The notes: generated by a model from the sequence alone, not told the origin. Positions 24,829-36,960 are shown, counted from the stretch's first letter. The stretch is DNA of 64,000 nt from Sabellastarte sp. h YS-2021 (GCA_964017235.1 OZ024927.1:50535293-50599292), one strand, 5' to 3'. Numbers and translations are program-made.

Positions 24829-25454
24829 ACTGTGGCGATGTTTAGTGGCGAATATGCGCGATCCTGAAATTTGTCCTTGTTGGTAGCATATTCTTGGTCC
24901 ATCTTCACTGTTCTCCAACATTTTCCATGGATCGTCATCTAGCTACGACAGTTTCAAACTGTTCAAAACTATTGCCGGTATTTGCCGATTCGTGGCCATT
25001 TTTTAGTCCGCCATTAGAATTCGCCACTATTGGTAGCAGATTCTTCTACATCGTAGCTCTGTGGTAGGACATTCTCCAGCAAATCGTACTACCTTCTTGT
25101 TCTCAGTAAATTCGCCAAATATTCTTCCTTGTTCTCAACTGGTTCTTCCTTTGTCGTAGAAGATTCCTCAAGTATCGCATTCATTCTCCCCTACTTGTAG
25201 CTGATTCGTGGGTAAATTTGCCAGATATCTTCACCAGTTCGTAGGGTATTCTTTGTATATTCTTGCTTTGTCTCAGGACATTCGAAAGGCATTGTAGAAC
25301 ATCGTAGAGGGGTCGTAGAAGTATGAAGATCTTTTATCACGTGACTACACTTTCCCGCTTTTATTTTTGGCGAATTCTGGCGAATTTGAAGTCGCCTCTG
25401 TTCTTCTATATTCGCAGATATTATCGTAGCACCCTCACCACTGTGTGACCTGGG
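24829..25454. mobile_element. MITE-like element with CCCAGGTCACAC termini
   Basis: The left end CCCAGGTCACACTGTGG pairs with the right end CCACTGTGTGACCTGGG (one mismatch). The 0.6-kb interior repeats GTAG/TTCGCC-type phrases and has no convincing coding frame. The family is unassigned. Confidence 0.65.
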
Positions 25455-27400
25455 CATTAAAAACAACATTTGCCAGTAAAGTTTTGATACACATCAAAAT
25501 GCTGTGATGCAAACATTTGAAGGTAAAATTGTTAAGAGAAGACTTCAGACAAACTCATATTTATGTCTTGGAAGCAAACATGGAAGCTGAACTGGTAAAC
25601 CATTTTTCAAACAACTTTCAAATCTGAACCTGTCCTGACCATGGCTATAAGAAGTGGTTCTTCAACATAAACCAGTGTTTTTAGCAATTCAAAAAAAGCA
25701 ACAATGAAGGAAGTGGACGATTTTAAGAGATTGAATTTATATCAAAAACTGTGACTAACTTTAAAACCATGCATACCTGGGAAGTAGACATGCAAAATTT
25801 AATGTACTTATCATTTCTTGTCAATAATCTGTTTTTTTTAATCAGAGCACACAAAACACGTAAAAACTTTCTGAAACTACACAAGTTCAACAAACTTCAA
25901 GTATCTGTATTTGTTCGGCAATTGGTCACATATATGAAAAAGTTTTACTTGTATTTAAAATATGTCTTTATATCTTAAAGGTATCGCTCGATGTATTGTG
26001 GTGATATGGGGAATTATTCACTTCCCACCTCTGTGGTTTGGGGTTTGAACCTCAGTCTTATGGCTTTAAGTGAGAAATCTGGTAGTTACCTTGACCCCCC
26101 CCCCCCCCCCCTATATTCACACAAGGCAGGGTCTACCTGTGGATCAGTCCTCCTAGAAAAATTATTGGGTTTGGATTGAGACTCTAGATAATTATTCTTT
26201 TTAGGGAATTTTTTGATAGTATCTCCCCTATTAGGGTCTTATTTTGAGTGGGGTGTACCTTAGCCTCGATCCTCCTCAAGATTATCTGGATCCACATAGC
26301 TACTAAATAAGTTTGTCTGGGATTTCTTGCTAGTATCTAGTTCTGAATCCCAGACTAAAGTTTGTGCTCCCTGCTTATAGCCTGATGATACACAGTGGCT
26401 TATATTGATAAAGTTTTACTAATTAATATACACTGTTTTCACCATTTAAAACGAGCCCTTCATGATATGACCTGGTATACATAATGCTAAAAGTGATGAT
26501 ATTTAAAAGTAAGTTTAAATAATCGAATAAAATGAAACTGGAATTACCTGTTCACATTGATGTTTTTGTGTTTATAAAATTAACTTGCAATATATTTTGC
26601 ATGATAAAATATTTGTCCTAAGTTAGTTCATTTATGACACTGAATGGAATGTGCATGCTGTGTAATACTGTACAGTTTGCAGCGCAGTATCGAGGTTTTT
26701 ATATGAAATAAATGGGATTTGTTTGTTGTTACAAAATTAAACATATTTAAGGAAAACAGTTATCCCACACAATAAGCCAGGTTTTTAAGACCTGTTTAGA
26801 CATAAAAAGTAATAGGCCAAAAAGGGCACATTTGACAGGCTGTGGTGGTTCTTGTCAGTGGAATGTCACAAACAATATTTGATTGGTCTAAAATTATTTT
26901 ACCTTGTGTACAATTATGACTTATGTATGAAAATAGCATGACAATTATATAAGTACCCATATTATTGTACAGGTAGATGTGCATTTCAGAACACTTTTGA
27001 CTTACTTTGATTTTTGTTGTTGTTTTAATTTAAGAAATATGAAATAACAACCCATTATCATGTGATGATAAAGTAATTCAGTAACCACAGTTGACCCTCT
27101 TAGGTTAAATCACAGGGACCCAGAAAAAATAGCAAAGCTTAACAAAGATTTCTAGATAACATTTGAATTTCAACTATTAATATCCTTTAATGGTCTGATA
27201 TTGAAGTTTACTTAAAGGAATATAGTTTACTGGAAAATAAAGTCTTTTCAGAGAATCGGGTAAAACTATAGAAACAACATATTTTTGTAGGTTAAAACAC
27301 TTAACATGTTGGAACATTAAAGATATAATGTAAATGGAAAATATAGGAAATTGTGTGACATAAAAATCACATAAGAGGCAGATAATATTACAACTCTTAA
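25455..27400. other. Intron sequence with C-run, nothing else recognised
   Basis: A homopolymeric C run of about 18 lies near 26096-26112, next to a degenerate tRNA-like phrase GGGGTTTGAACCTC at 26040. Otherwise this is AT-rich intron without exons that I can support. Confidence 0.4.
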
Positions 27401-27710
27401 TTACCTCCGCCAAGGAGGTTATGTTTTTGCCTGGGTTTGTTTGTGGGTTTGTGAGTTTGTTTGTGAACAAGATAACTCAAAAACTTATGGACGGATTTTG
27501 ATGAAATTTTCAGGATATGTCTGAAAAGGTAAAAAGAAGAAATGATTCAATTTTGGGAGTGATCTGGATCACTATCTGGATCTTCTGGATCCATGAAATG
27601 TAATTTTTAAACACAGATAACTCAAAAAGTTATTGACGGATTTTGATGAAATTTTCAGGATATGTGCTCCCTAGGCAGAGGTCTGCACTCTCTAAGTGCT
27701 CTTGTTAATT
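27401..27710 (+). repeat. CCTCCGCCAAGGAGG interspersed repeat
   Basis: This is the best copy in the window. It has ACCTCCGCCAAGGAGGTTAT, a GTTTG-rich segment, and the sentence GACGGATTTTGATGAAATTT twice (about 27493 and 27639), and it ends AGTGCTCTTGTTAATTA. Similar repeats are, to my knowledge, widespread in marine invertebrate genomes. It is non-coding. Confidence 0.7.
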
Positions 27711-27795
27711 ATGAGATATATACATATGAAAGTCAAAACTTATTGCCTATTAACTTTCTACTCTTTGATGCTGCATTGGTAGATTCTATTAACTT

Positions 27796-28022
27796 AGAGT
27801 AAGAAATCTAAAATTCGCCAGGAATCTAAAATTCGCCACCTCTAAAACCTTAGTTAATTTTATGAAGAAAATGATGTTTTTGTTTTAAAATTGGTATTTT
27901 TCAGTTCAAAAAGCCTTAATTTACTATACATTCAACAAATCTCATCACAATTCATTTATTTTATTAGTATTTTCACATGTGGCGAATTTCAGATATGTGG
28001 CGAATTTTAGATTTCTTACTCT
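27796..28022. mobile_element. Short MITE with 24-27 bp terminal inverted repeats
   Basis: The left end AGAGTAAGAAATCTAAAATT then CGCC is matched exactly by the complement at the right end (GGCGAATTTTAGATTTCTTA then CTCT). A second ATTCGCC/GGCGAAT pair lies just inside each end. Total 227 bp, non-coding. Confidence 0.75.
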
Positions 28023-28912
28023 ATATAATTTGCTGAACGAGACATTAAACCCAAATAAATCATATAAATCCAACTACATTGGTATTAAAAGTTTTCTGTT
28101 TGAAGAATTGAATCTCAAAGGGGTTATAGTGTACATAAAAGAAAGACTAGAGAACCATTAGCCAGTCTACTAAATGCTTGGATGGGTATGAAGCTCAAGT
28201 AGGTCTTCAGACGGATCAATGAGTTACAACTCACATTCATGCAAATATAATTGACTGAAAGAAGCACTTCATTATTTTCTGCATGATGAATGGTATATAT
28301 ATACACATAACTTTATTTGTGACTTTTGAACTAAAAAGTTAATTTTGATGGCTGAAGTACATTTTTGTGCTTTAAGCATTACTGGGCAACAATTTTTAAA
28401 AGTTTCTGTGGGTACAATATTAATTTTTGTTGGAGAAATAATTTGTTTATAACAATTGCATTAATTTGAGTATTTACATGCACAAAATAAGATGTAATTT
28501 CAATGAAGTGTTAAATTGAACTAAAAATTTTTTTTAATCAATCCAGTTTGTACAACAATCCTGTTAAAAAGTTGGTTTTATTTGGTACAAGTTGTGACTT
28601 GTTCAACCTACATTGTACAGGTTGCAACTTCACCAAACTGCTTTAGGGTTTTGGATTTTGATCAGAATTTACAGTAATCTATTCAAAGATTTTGTTTACT
28701 TTTTATCTGGTACTTTTGCTTTAACAATTTAAAAGAATTTACTCAGAAAAAGGTATTTTCACTTTCACTGTTTCAAAGATCTTGTTCAAGACCTAACAAG
28801 TCTTCCATGTTCTTGTTGTGACTTTGTTAGATTTTGCTAGCACTTTGAACAAGCTTTATTCACATTTGTGACTTTACTCATGTATTTGTGATATGTTTTT
28901 ATCCTGTTACAG
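28023..28912. other. Intron sequence, nothing recognised
   Basis: AT-rich; it leads to the pyrimidine-rich acceptor at 28912. Confidence 0.4.
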
Positions 28913-29209
28913 ATTTTGCCCAGTACAATATACCTTACAACAGCAAATTACAGCTAGATGTCCCTCATGATGCAGGGCAGATTTGTAACAGTTTGGACAA
29001 CACAGCTCCCTCCAGAGGCCTAGTGTACATCAATGATGCAAACAACAGTAAAACTAATGCCCATGGCATTGGAGGGAGTGAGGAGCTGTGTTTTTCACCT
29101 GAAGCAGACTGGTTTTACTATTTAGGAGAACTACTGGAAGAGACCACAACAGTGGAATTTGACTTAGGATTTCAGTTCACAAAGTATGCAGTTCATGTCT
29201 TTGACCCAG
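28913..29209 (+). CDS. Exon: unassigned 99-residue extracellular module
   Basis: Acceptor CTGTTACAG ends at 28912 and donor GTAATA is at 29210; 297 nt, phase 1-1, open throughout. I do not recognise the family. The product has only two cysteines (in QICNS and ELCFS), a central Asn/Gly-rich loop and a beta-rich C-terminal stretch (VEFDLGFQFTKYAVHVF). That last stretch is faintly like the FDLG strand of discoidin or galactose-binding folds, a weak impression only. It lies between LDLa and EGF modules, so it is probably extracellular and may be capped by one disulfide. Confidence 0.85.
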
Positions 29210-29312
29210 GTAATATATCAAGAAATTCTGTATTTTATCTTTTGCTATGATAATTTATATTATTACACACAAATTGCAAGTCTAGTAGACTGACCAAGTT
29301 ATATTTACTTAC

Positions 29313-29545
29313 TTAGGCCTCTTTACCTCTGGTGGAGTGTAAGACCATGTCAACAAACTTTCTCCATTCCTTTCTGTCTTTAGACAGTTTTTCTGCTTCA
29401 CTCCACCAGATTTTCATCGTTCCCAGATCTCTTTCTGTAGCTTGTCGCCAGGTCTCTTTTGGTCTCCCTTGTTTCCTCTTTCCTGGTGGTGTCCATATTA
29501 AAGAAACCCTAGGTATCCTCTTGTTGGTGATTCTAAAAAACATGG
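29313..29545 (-). pseudogene. LINE retrotransposon 3' remnant
   Basis: The minus-strand translation contains WTPPGKRKQGRPKETWRQ, then EAEKLSKDRKEWRKFV. This is the conserved tail found at the end of non-LTR retrotransposon reverse-transcriptase proteins (RTE/CR1-like groups, from memory). Only about 75 codons remain, 5'-truncated and antisense in the intron after the 99-residue module. Confidence 0.7.
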
Positions 29546-30049
29546 CTGACCAAGTTACCAGTAAAATATATGTTCAGTGTATCCAAAACTAAAAAGGAAT
29601 GTTGTCGAAGTTAAAAGCACAAACTTGTGACATTTTGTAGTTTTGTCAAGTTCCTGATGAGTGTTTATGTGGCTCTACATATACTCATCGGTACTGGTCT
29701 TAAATAATCCATGTTAATTGTATGAGTGCCCCAAAATAGATTTCTCACACAAATAGTGTTTTTACTACTCAAATAACATCAGAAAATGTATCATGGATTA
29801 CAAAATCTAAGAAGTCAAATTTAAACGGATTAAATTTTTACAGCATTTAATATTTGTGAAAGCACACTGCAAGGGACATGAAATGAAATCCTCATTCTAA
29901 CATACAGCCATTGCAACAAGCAAGGAATGTTAGAAAAAATGCCAGACAAACAATGAGAATTAAGGTGGAAGAGCTATACTGAATACACATGTTTTAAAAA
30001 CATCTTTTTGAAATGGAGCATTTTTTGTTTGTGTTATATTTTACTACAG

Positions 30050-30169
30050 AGACAGTTGACTACTGTAACATCCTCCAGTGTGAGAATGGTGGGTCCTGTG
30101 AAACAGATAACTTGGGCAGTGCATACTGTGTATGTGATGACCAGTATACAGGGAGGACCTGTAATGTCT
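30050..30169 (+). CDS. Exon: canonical EGF module
   Basis: Acceptor TACTACAG ends at 30049 and donor GTGAGT is at 30170; 120 nt, phase 1-1. The module reads YCNILQC, ENGGSC, AYCVC, DDQYTGRTC: six cysteines with EGF spacing and the aromatic-Gly turn YTG between C5 and C6. It starts ETVDYC, which lacks the full D-x-D/N-E/Q calcium-binding signature. It is followed at about 1.1 kb by an LDLa exon, repeating the EGF-then-LDLa order seen elsewhere in the gene. Confidence 0.92.
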
Positions 30170-31319
30170 GTGAGTAGTTTACCGTGTGAAAGTGACCGCC
30201 ATGTATGTGGTGCTGTTGTAAGACACTGACCTTTCATCTTTCTAATTGTGGTTCCAAGTTCTGGCCTCTTTCCAAAACGTGCCATGACTTGGAAAATGGA
30301 TTATTGTCAGTGTCTGAATTCCTTTCACACAATTACTTCAGGTTGATAGATCTTATCTATATTGTGTGTGGTAGTATGTTAATATTTTGTGGTAAAACAA
30401 ATGGTGATTTTGAAATTCACTGCACAGCATCAAGTGAATAATGTAACATTTTGTTTACTTATTGGTCATTAAAATTTCATAGACTTACTTTCAGATGTAA
30501 TAACCCAAAAAGTATTTAAACTGTAGCTTTCCAATTTTGTATATGTGAATATATGGCCAATGGTTAGAAACCTATCTCTGAGCAACCTTGACCTTCACTT
30601 TCAAGGCCAATGGTAGTCTGGAGAAGGTCAATTTTTTTGTGATTTTTTTCACATTTAACCCCTTCATTTAAGAGTCCCTTTCAGACAGCTGTCCAAATAT
30701 TTTAGCTTGTAGTTATGGAAATAACCAGTTAAAAACACAATTAAAATTTGCATTGGGGCTTGAGAAAGCTGTAAAGTATTGATATCCACTGCCTGAAGTG
30801 CCATCTAGCTTTTGATCCAGCTTAAAAACAGGATCCTTGGATTTTGGAATGTCTAAACAGCTAACAGCAAGTCATGATCTGTAAATTATTTGACAAGGTC
30901 AGATGTAACGTTAGCCCCCTGAGACTTTCGACTTAAAATGGAGTGAAATTACCACAAAGGTCTTTTATCTCTATTATTATTGACCAGAGGGTTTGGGATG
31001 TGAAATAGTGTACTGAAAACTATGGGCTTTCATGTAAGATATCTTTCATTGTCAGATGACACCAACAAACCTAGGAGCCATTTGTACCTCAACCAGGGGA
31101 ATTCTCTATTTTACCCTAAATTTGTCTCTTCTGGAGATGTGAGATGTAATGTCTCATTAAAAAGTTTCACCAAAAAGACTGATTTTGGTATGGCAATAGA
31201 ATATATAAGGTGGATGTTTTTATGTTAAAATATTATCAAACTGATGTAAACCATCAACACTAAATGTCACCTTGTAATATGAATAAACATGTTTATACCA
31301 GGTAATTGATTTGTTTCAG

Positions 31320-31436
31320 CTTGTCCTATTCCTTTCTTTCAATGCACTGAGAAGTGTGTCACCTCATCAGAAGTGTGCAATGGAGTGGCTGTGTGTATGG
31401 ATGGGGCAGATGAAATGACCCCAGAGTGTCAAAAAA
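31320..31436 (+). CDS. Exon: LDL-receptor class A module 3
   Basis: Acceptor TGTTTCAG ends at 31319 and donor GTAAGC is at 31437; 117 nt, phase 1-1. Six cysteines appear as SCPIPFFQC, TEKC, EVCNG, AVCMDGADE, then EC. The calcium box is DGADE and the loop before the last cysteine is slightly long (MTPEC), as in LDLa-1. It ends CQK and leads into the linker micro-exons. Confidence 0.88.
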
Positions 31437-32249
31437 GTAAGCCATGGGCCAGTTTTACCAAAGGATTTATCCCAGACTTTGTCTTAAATTAAAATTAAGA
31501 CTTTTGTTATAGATTTAGACTAAGTCTTTCGGATTTCACAAAGCAGCTAAGTCTAACCTTTGGTTTAGTCCTGGGCTTAATGTTCAGTTCACTTCGGAGT
31601 GGGCTTAACTTCTGTTAGCAAAAACTTAGAATAAGGCTGCCAATAAAAATTTTTCATCACTTAATACCTTGAAATGGCTGGAAGTAAAGTATAAATAAAT
31701 GGAATACCTCCCTAAAGTAGTTTTTTGGAAATTTTTTGTGGTTACAAGGTTTTCCATTGCAAAATAGCATTTTTACCAGATAAAATCCATCAAACAAAGG
31801 AAATATATCACCAGTAGTATATTTTATATCAATATAAAGGGTCACCTGACTCAGAAAACCACTGTGGTTATTTGATAAATCATTGTAAGTTTGGTCTTAG
31901 CTGAGTCATCCTTTTGTGATATCCACTTAAGCTCAAAACTTAGCCAAGTCAAAAGTCTTATTCTTATTGCATAAAATAGCCTTACCTTATTCATATAATT
32001 TCATGTTTCTGTGTCCTTCTTTATATTTTTGTACGGGTTTACTAGTCCAATAATTTAGAAATTACACTTATGAGATACCAATGGGCTAGACCGCTTCTTC
32101 TTTTAGAAACTGTCATATAAGAATTTCTCTTGAGGAAAGGTGTTATGTTTACAGTTTTATTTGTTTCTGAAACTTTCTTAGAAGTGTTTTTGTTGATTTA
32201 TGTTTTCTGTCGATTAAAATTGTTAATTGTTTGACAGTTTTGTGTTGCT
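31437..32249. other. Intron sequence, nothing recognised
   Basis: AT-rich intron following LDLa-3. Loose complementary phrases (AGACTAAGTC and TTAGCTGAGTC) were seen but no convincing element. Confidence 0.35.
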
Positions 32250-32469
32250 ACGGAAGAGTATCAGTGCTACAGAAAAATTTTTTTTTGTTTTGAATTGTCG
32301 ACTTATTATCTCAACATGTTGAGTTAACATCCCAACATGTTGACTTAGTATCTCAACATGTTGAGTTAATATTAACTCAACATGTTGAGATACTAACTCA
32401 ACATGTTGAGATAATAAGTCGACAATTCAAAAAAAAAATTTTTTTCTGTGGCACTGATACTCTTCCGTA
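32250..32469. mobile_element. Near-perfect palindromic MITE with 8-bp flanking repeat
   Basis: The whole 220 bp folds back: ACGGAAGAGTATCAGTGC pairs with GCACTGATACTCTTCCGT, then A/T runs, then a stem of repeated TCAACATGTTGA palindromes. GTGTTGCT occurs immediately outside on both sides (32242-32249 and 32470-32477), consistent with an 8-bp target duplication. The superfamily is not assigned. Confidence 0.85.
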
Positions 32470-32656
32470 GTGTTGCTGAGATTCAGTGTACACAGATTTT
32501 TTCTTAAAGATTTTTGTAACCATCATTATATTTGATAGTAATGTCTGTTTAATGGTAAACTCATATATAAAAATGTTGAATTATTTGATTTGTATAGATT
32601 TAAACATTTAACTTTATTGTCAGAATATTGTATTTTATATAATTTTCTATTTTAAG

Positions 32657-32692
32657 ATTCTGTACCAGATATGACAACAATGACAAGTCCAG
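32657..32692 (+). CDS. Micro-exon: Ser/Thr/Pro linker (36 nt)
   Basis: Acceptor TTTTAAG ends at 32656 and donor GTAAAG is at 32693; 36 nt keeps phase 1-1. It codes about 12 residues (SVPDMTTMTSP), a short O-glycosylatable spacer between an LDLa and the next EGF. The acceptor tract is weak. Support comes from the exact phase, the Thr/Ser/Pro composition shared with the next micro-exon, and the good donor. The following intron of about 7 kb holds the DIRS-like element. Confidence 0.6.
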
Positions 32693-33275
32693 GTAAAGAA
32701 CTTAGTGCATTAAAAACTATAATATAGAAAAAATTTAGCTTGTATTTATTTTTCCAGATTGATGTGAGAAGTGTTATACCATTGCTTGTGATATAATCCC
32801 TTTCAAAGTTTACATGAATATAGTAGAATATATCACACATTTGCCTAACTTTTGATAGGTTTACAATGGATGGATTTGACCTTTGTGACTAACAAGGAAA
32901 TTCCTATTTAGTTCAAAAAGACTTCATATGCATAAAACTGTCATATACTTTTACATTTTTATTCCCTCTTTTGATAAAGTTGGTACCTGGCAAAAACCTC
33001 AGTACAGTATCCAGCACCTCATCTTAATGAGAACTGTATTTGGCCTTAAGTCATTTTGAATGTCAAGTACATCTAATTCATCTTAAAGGCCAATCAGTGA
33101 CCAGTTTAATTGGTAGAAACCTAATCTGCTATTAAGACACCAGCAAAAGTAAACATAAATGTTCTTATTCTGTGCCCTGTAAAATCATACATAGGGGACC
33201 TAATTCTGCTGTGTTGGCGCTATTCAATGTCCCATGATGCCATAGAATGTTAAATGTACAAAAGATCATGACAAT

Positions 33276-33594
33276 ATTGCAAATTTAATAAGTAAATTAA
33301 ATTTTTATAAGTTAATACCCTATCCAATGGACAATTGCTAATCCGGTCGGCGCAGACCGGCCCGCCAAACGCCAGAAAAAGACGTCCTGTGTTGCCACCG
33401 GCTGGCTGGTCCGTAGTACTGTGCACTCCCCAGATGGTGCCTTGTACTAGTAAGACCCCTAGTAAGTTGATAGCGGGGTCGGTGGGAGGGTCTTGTGTGT
33501 CCATTGGATAGGGTATTAACTTATAAAAATTTAATTTACTTATTAAATTTGCAATTTTATTGCGTTAATACATCCTATCCAATGGACAATTGCT
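33276..33594. repeat. Complex 3' terminus of the DIRS-like element
   Basis: The perfect 58-bp arms 33276-33333 and 33498-33555 enclose about 164 bp that include an inverted copy of the element's opposite end. The segment 33555-33594 is the inverted partner of 39040-39079. Such complementary internal/terminal regions are known for DIRS elements, where they guide circular replication. Confidence 0.75.
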
Positions 33595-34379
33595 GAATAA
33601 CTACCGCTTGGTCGGCGGGTAAGTTACTAGGGACTTATGTGAACTCACAAGTAATAGCAAATTTTAACCTATGGTCTAGGCTGACTTCGTCAGGAGACCT
33701 ATAGGCCCAGGCCTGGGTTGACCCTAAGGTCAGGAAACCCTGTAAGACCTTGGTCGGTTGCCAACAGCCGGTTACACGGGGGCTATACCGACGTCGCCCC
33801 CCCCCTTTTTCAACAGACCTGCTCTGAGGTAGGGGAAGAGAGGGATGAGTTCAGTCCCAGAAAGCCAATAAACCTCCCAAAGGAAGCACATCATATTTTA
33901 TACTATGTGCTTGTAGAACTGTTACATTATGTACATATATACACATCTCCTCACTCTAAGGGCCACTTGTGGTTCTGCTGAGCAGCCCAATACCAAGCCC
34001 AATTGGTAAAGCTCTGAGTCAGCCCAAACCACACCCTTCAGAAAGCACTGTGTGAAGGTATTGTGACTTCAGTGGCAGGCTGACAAGATTGGATCTAAGG
34101 AGACTCCCGACTGAAAGACCTTAGAAGCAGCAAAGGCACTGACATCATGGGCTTTAACATGATGTCAAGTGTGGGCCTCCTGGTCAGAGAGCTCATAACA
34201 TAGGATCACAGTCTGCTTGATCCAAGAGGATATAGTGGAAGGTGAGATGTCTTGTTGAAACCTTTCTTAAAAGGAGACAAGAACCACCTCTTTATTCTGC
34301 CTGATGTCTGAGGTCCTGTCCAAATAGTAGCACAGTGCTCTGACCGGAGAGAGGGACCTGTCAGACTTGAGGGATCTAT

Positions 34380-35221
34380 CCAGAGTTGGGGCCAGGGCTG
34401 TTATAACCCCAGGGGCCACACTGTCTGGACCCTCTTTGGCCAGCTGATTCTAGGATAGAAAGCTGGGTGATGGATACAGGGACACCTTGACCAATCGGAT
34501 TGGTGTCCAATATATCAGTTTTGCCAAGCATGAATCTCACTTCTGCAGTCGTCCGACCCAAGGGCCAAGAGGAATACCGTCTTGAAGGTCAAATGCTTCA
34601 AGGGGGCCTCCTTGATTGGATCAAATGGAGTCTTAGCTGGTGCACGGCCAGTGAGAAGTTCCAGGAGGGTATGCCACTCCTGCCTTTGGGTCTGTCTCTG
34701 AGGAAACTATCCAGGAGACGAGCGAGATTTTTGTCCTTCCTGATGATGAAAAGTGAATTTCCCAATTTATCAACAATGGGTGACCTATAACCATCAATGG
34801 TGCTGGGCTGTTTGCCAAGCATGTATCTCACTTCTATGCTTGCCCGAACCCAGGGCCAAGAGGAAAAACTGCCTTGAAGGTCAAATGCTTCAAAGAGGCC
34901 TTTAATTGGTTCAAAATGAACCTTGTCAGCTGGTGCAAAAAACCAGGGAGAGGTTCCAGGAGGGGGTTCCCCTCCGGCCTTTGGGTCTGTCTCAGTGGAA
35001 GCTATCCAGGAGACGAGTGAGATTTTCATCCTTACTAACATTGATGAGCAAATTTCCAGGCTATCAGCAATGGCTGATCTGTAACCAACAATAGTACTGG
35101 GCTGCAACTTCCTGTCCTGAAACAGGTACCTAAGGAAGTCAGCAACTGACTTTACATGTGGTGCCCGAAGTACACCTGATGAATGATACATCACTTGGTA
35201 AAAATGACCCATTTGCCTCAT
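34380..35221 (-). pseudogene. DIRS tyrosine-recombinase region with internal duplication
   Basis: The translation contains SVADFLRYLFQDRKLQPSTI then GYRSAIAD, the typical core-binding start of DIRS recombinases. About 290 bp is tandemly duplicated: GGCCAAGAGGAATACCGTCT at 34563 and the related GGCCAAGAGGAAAAACTGCC at 34855, with the following GTCAAATGCTTCAA shared. The catalytic Arg/His/Tyr set is not intact. Confidence 0.7.
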
Positions 35222-35829
35222 AGACTGATCTGATTGACCCCCCTTTGAGGAGCCTCAATTCTTGCTGCCACTGCCTCAGACAAGTCCTGCTCCTCGATTG
35301 TTGAGGCTCTAGGAGCCCTGCATGGAGATTAAGATTTGTCAGATTTCTGTGAGGGATCTGATCGAATGGCTGTGAACAGGCTGGACAGATTGGGCAGGCT
35401 CAGCGGGATGTGGCTGGACATGGCCACTAGATCCCAAAACCAAGGCATGTTGGGCCACCCCGGAGCAATCAGAATGATTCTCTTGCATGGGGAGTCTTGC
35501 AACTTCTCCACCACTTGCCCAATATGGCTGATGGTGGGAAGGTGTATGCTTTCAGATCCTACCATGGCATACTGAGTGTATCCACTGCTGTGGCCAGGGG
35601 ATCCAGTACCGGTGACACAAACAGAGGCAACTTGTTGTTGAACCTCATAGCAAATAAGTCTATTTGAGCCGGTGCCACCTGCTGCAGATTGAGTGGAAGA
35701 CCTCTGGAAGGAGAGACCACTCTGTTTGGATGGTCTGGCCTAGCCTCGATAGCTTGTCCGCTACCACATTCAGCCGGCCTGGAATGTGTCGGGCTTAGAG
35801 TCACTTGTTTCCTGGTACACCAGGTCAAG

Positions 35830-36240
35830 ATTCTCCATAGTAGGGCACACGTGGGCCCGACCTCATGCCTCCTTCCTTGTCTATGTATGACACTACTGTG
35901 GTGTTGTCAGTTGCTACAAGTACTATCTTGTTTGAGCAAAGTTCTTGGAACTCTTTTAAAGCCAGGAAGCCTGCTTTAAGTTCTAGATAGTTATGTGCAG
36001 CTTGCTTCCCGGGAGGGACTCGGTTCCTCCTGCAGTGTGCTCGTTTAAGTGAGCGCCCCACCCTTTTATTGATGCGTCTGTAAATATTTGCAGAGCATGC
36101 TTTATTGGGTATAATGGTTGGCCTGTAAGTACATCGTCTTCCTTCAGCCACCATTGTAAATGGGGGTGCAGGGACCTAGGGACTTGGATCACCTTTTCCA
36201 GTGATTCTGGTACCCTCCAGTTGTTTTGAGATGCCACTGT
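35830..36240 (-). pseudogene. DIRS RNase H-like region
   Basis: The translation shows NYLELKAGFLALKEFQEL followed by VATDNTTVVSYIDKEGG. The Glu of LELKA and the Asp of ATDNTT are the expected catalytic acidic residues of the DIRS/Ngaro RNase H. The frame continues past a stop into QIDLFAMRFNNKLP at about 35640-35700. Confidence 0.8.
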
Positions 36241-36439
36241 ATGGGTCTCATATGAAGTCGACCTAGATTAACTTGCTTTTCTGTAGCCGTCAGTAACCTA
36301 TCAAGGACATGAATTCCCGGACTGGGCAAGCCGGTAGGGATAGCAGTTTTAACATAGTCTCTTGAAGGTTCTGTCACCGGTCCAGAGTCGGTCGGAACCG
36401 ATCAGACCTGAAGTCGAACTGGTAGCCTACAAAATCAAA

Positions 36440-36960
36440 GTCTTGTTTGGGCTCCCGCTCTGATTTCTGTAAGTTCATCAGCCAACCCAGTGGCTGACAC
36501 ATTATTTACTAGTTCCTGTGAATGTTGGAGACAAGCCTGGGATCTGGCTCTCACCAACCAGTCGTCTAGGTACTGGTGGCTTCTTAAGTCCTTGTGTATG
36601 GTCACAAGTTTCACCTCCTTTGGAATCACAGTGAACTGCAAAGGTGCTGTGGACAAAACCGAATAGCAGGCATTACCTGGATTGTTCTTGTATAGGTATA
36701 TGGGAGTAGGTATCCCTCCTTGAACATTGTAATACCTAGGGTCCGGCCCCCAAGGCTTCCTAAGTTCCCGAAAAAGGGCTTAGTCTGGACCCTACAGGCC
36801 GATTGTGTGCCACATTTGGGACATTTGGTATTTTGATAAACATTTTCTGTCCCTCCGGACACTGGTCCGGTCTGGTGACAATGATCCAGGTTAACAGTCT
36901 CTCTGTTCTTATTGTGGTCTGGTGGGACTGACACAACTTTTCATATTAATAGACTCTTCG
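36440..36960 (-). pseudogene. DIRS reverse transcriptase region
   Basis: TVIPKEVKLVTIHKDLRSHQ precedes YLDDWL (36561-36572 for YLDD), the reverse-transcriptase catalytic box in the form used by DIRS elements. An upstream fragment with ITMFKEGYLLPY belongs to the N-terminal fingers. Frames are broken between fragments. Confidence 0.8.

Noticed and set aside
25191-25469. 92-codon minus frame across the end of a MITE
   Set aside because: It overlaps the terminal inverted repeat and has no recognised domain; probably chance.
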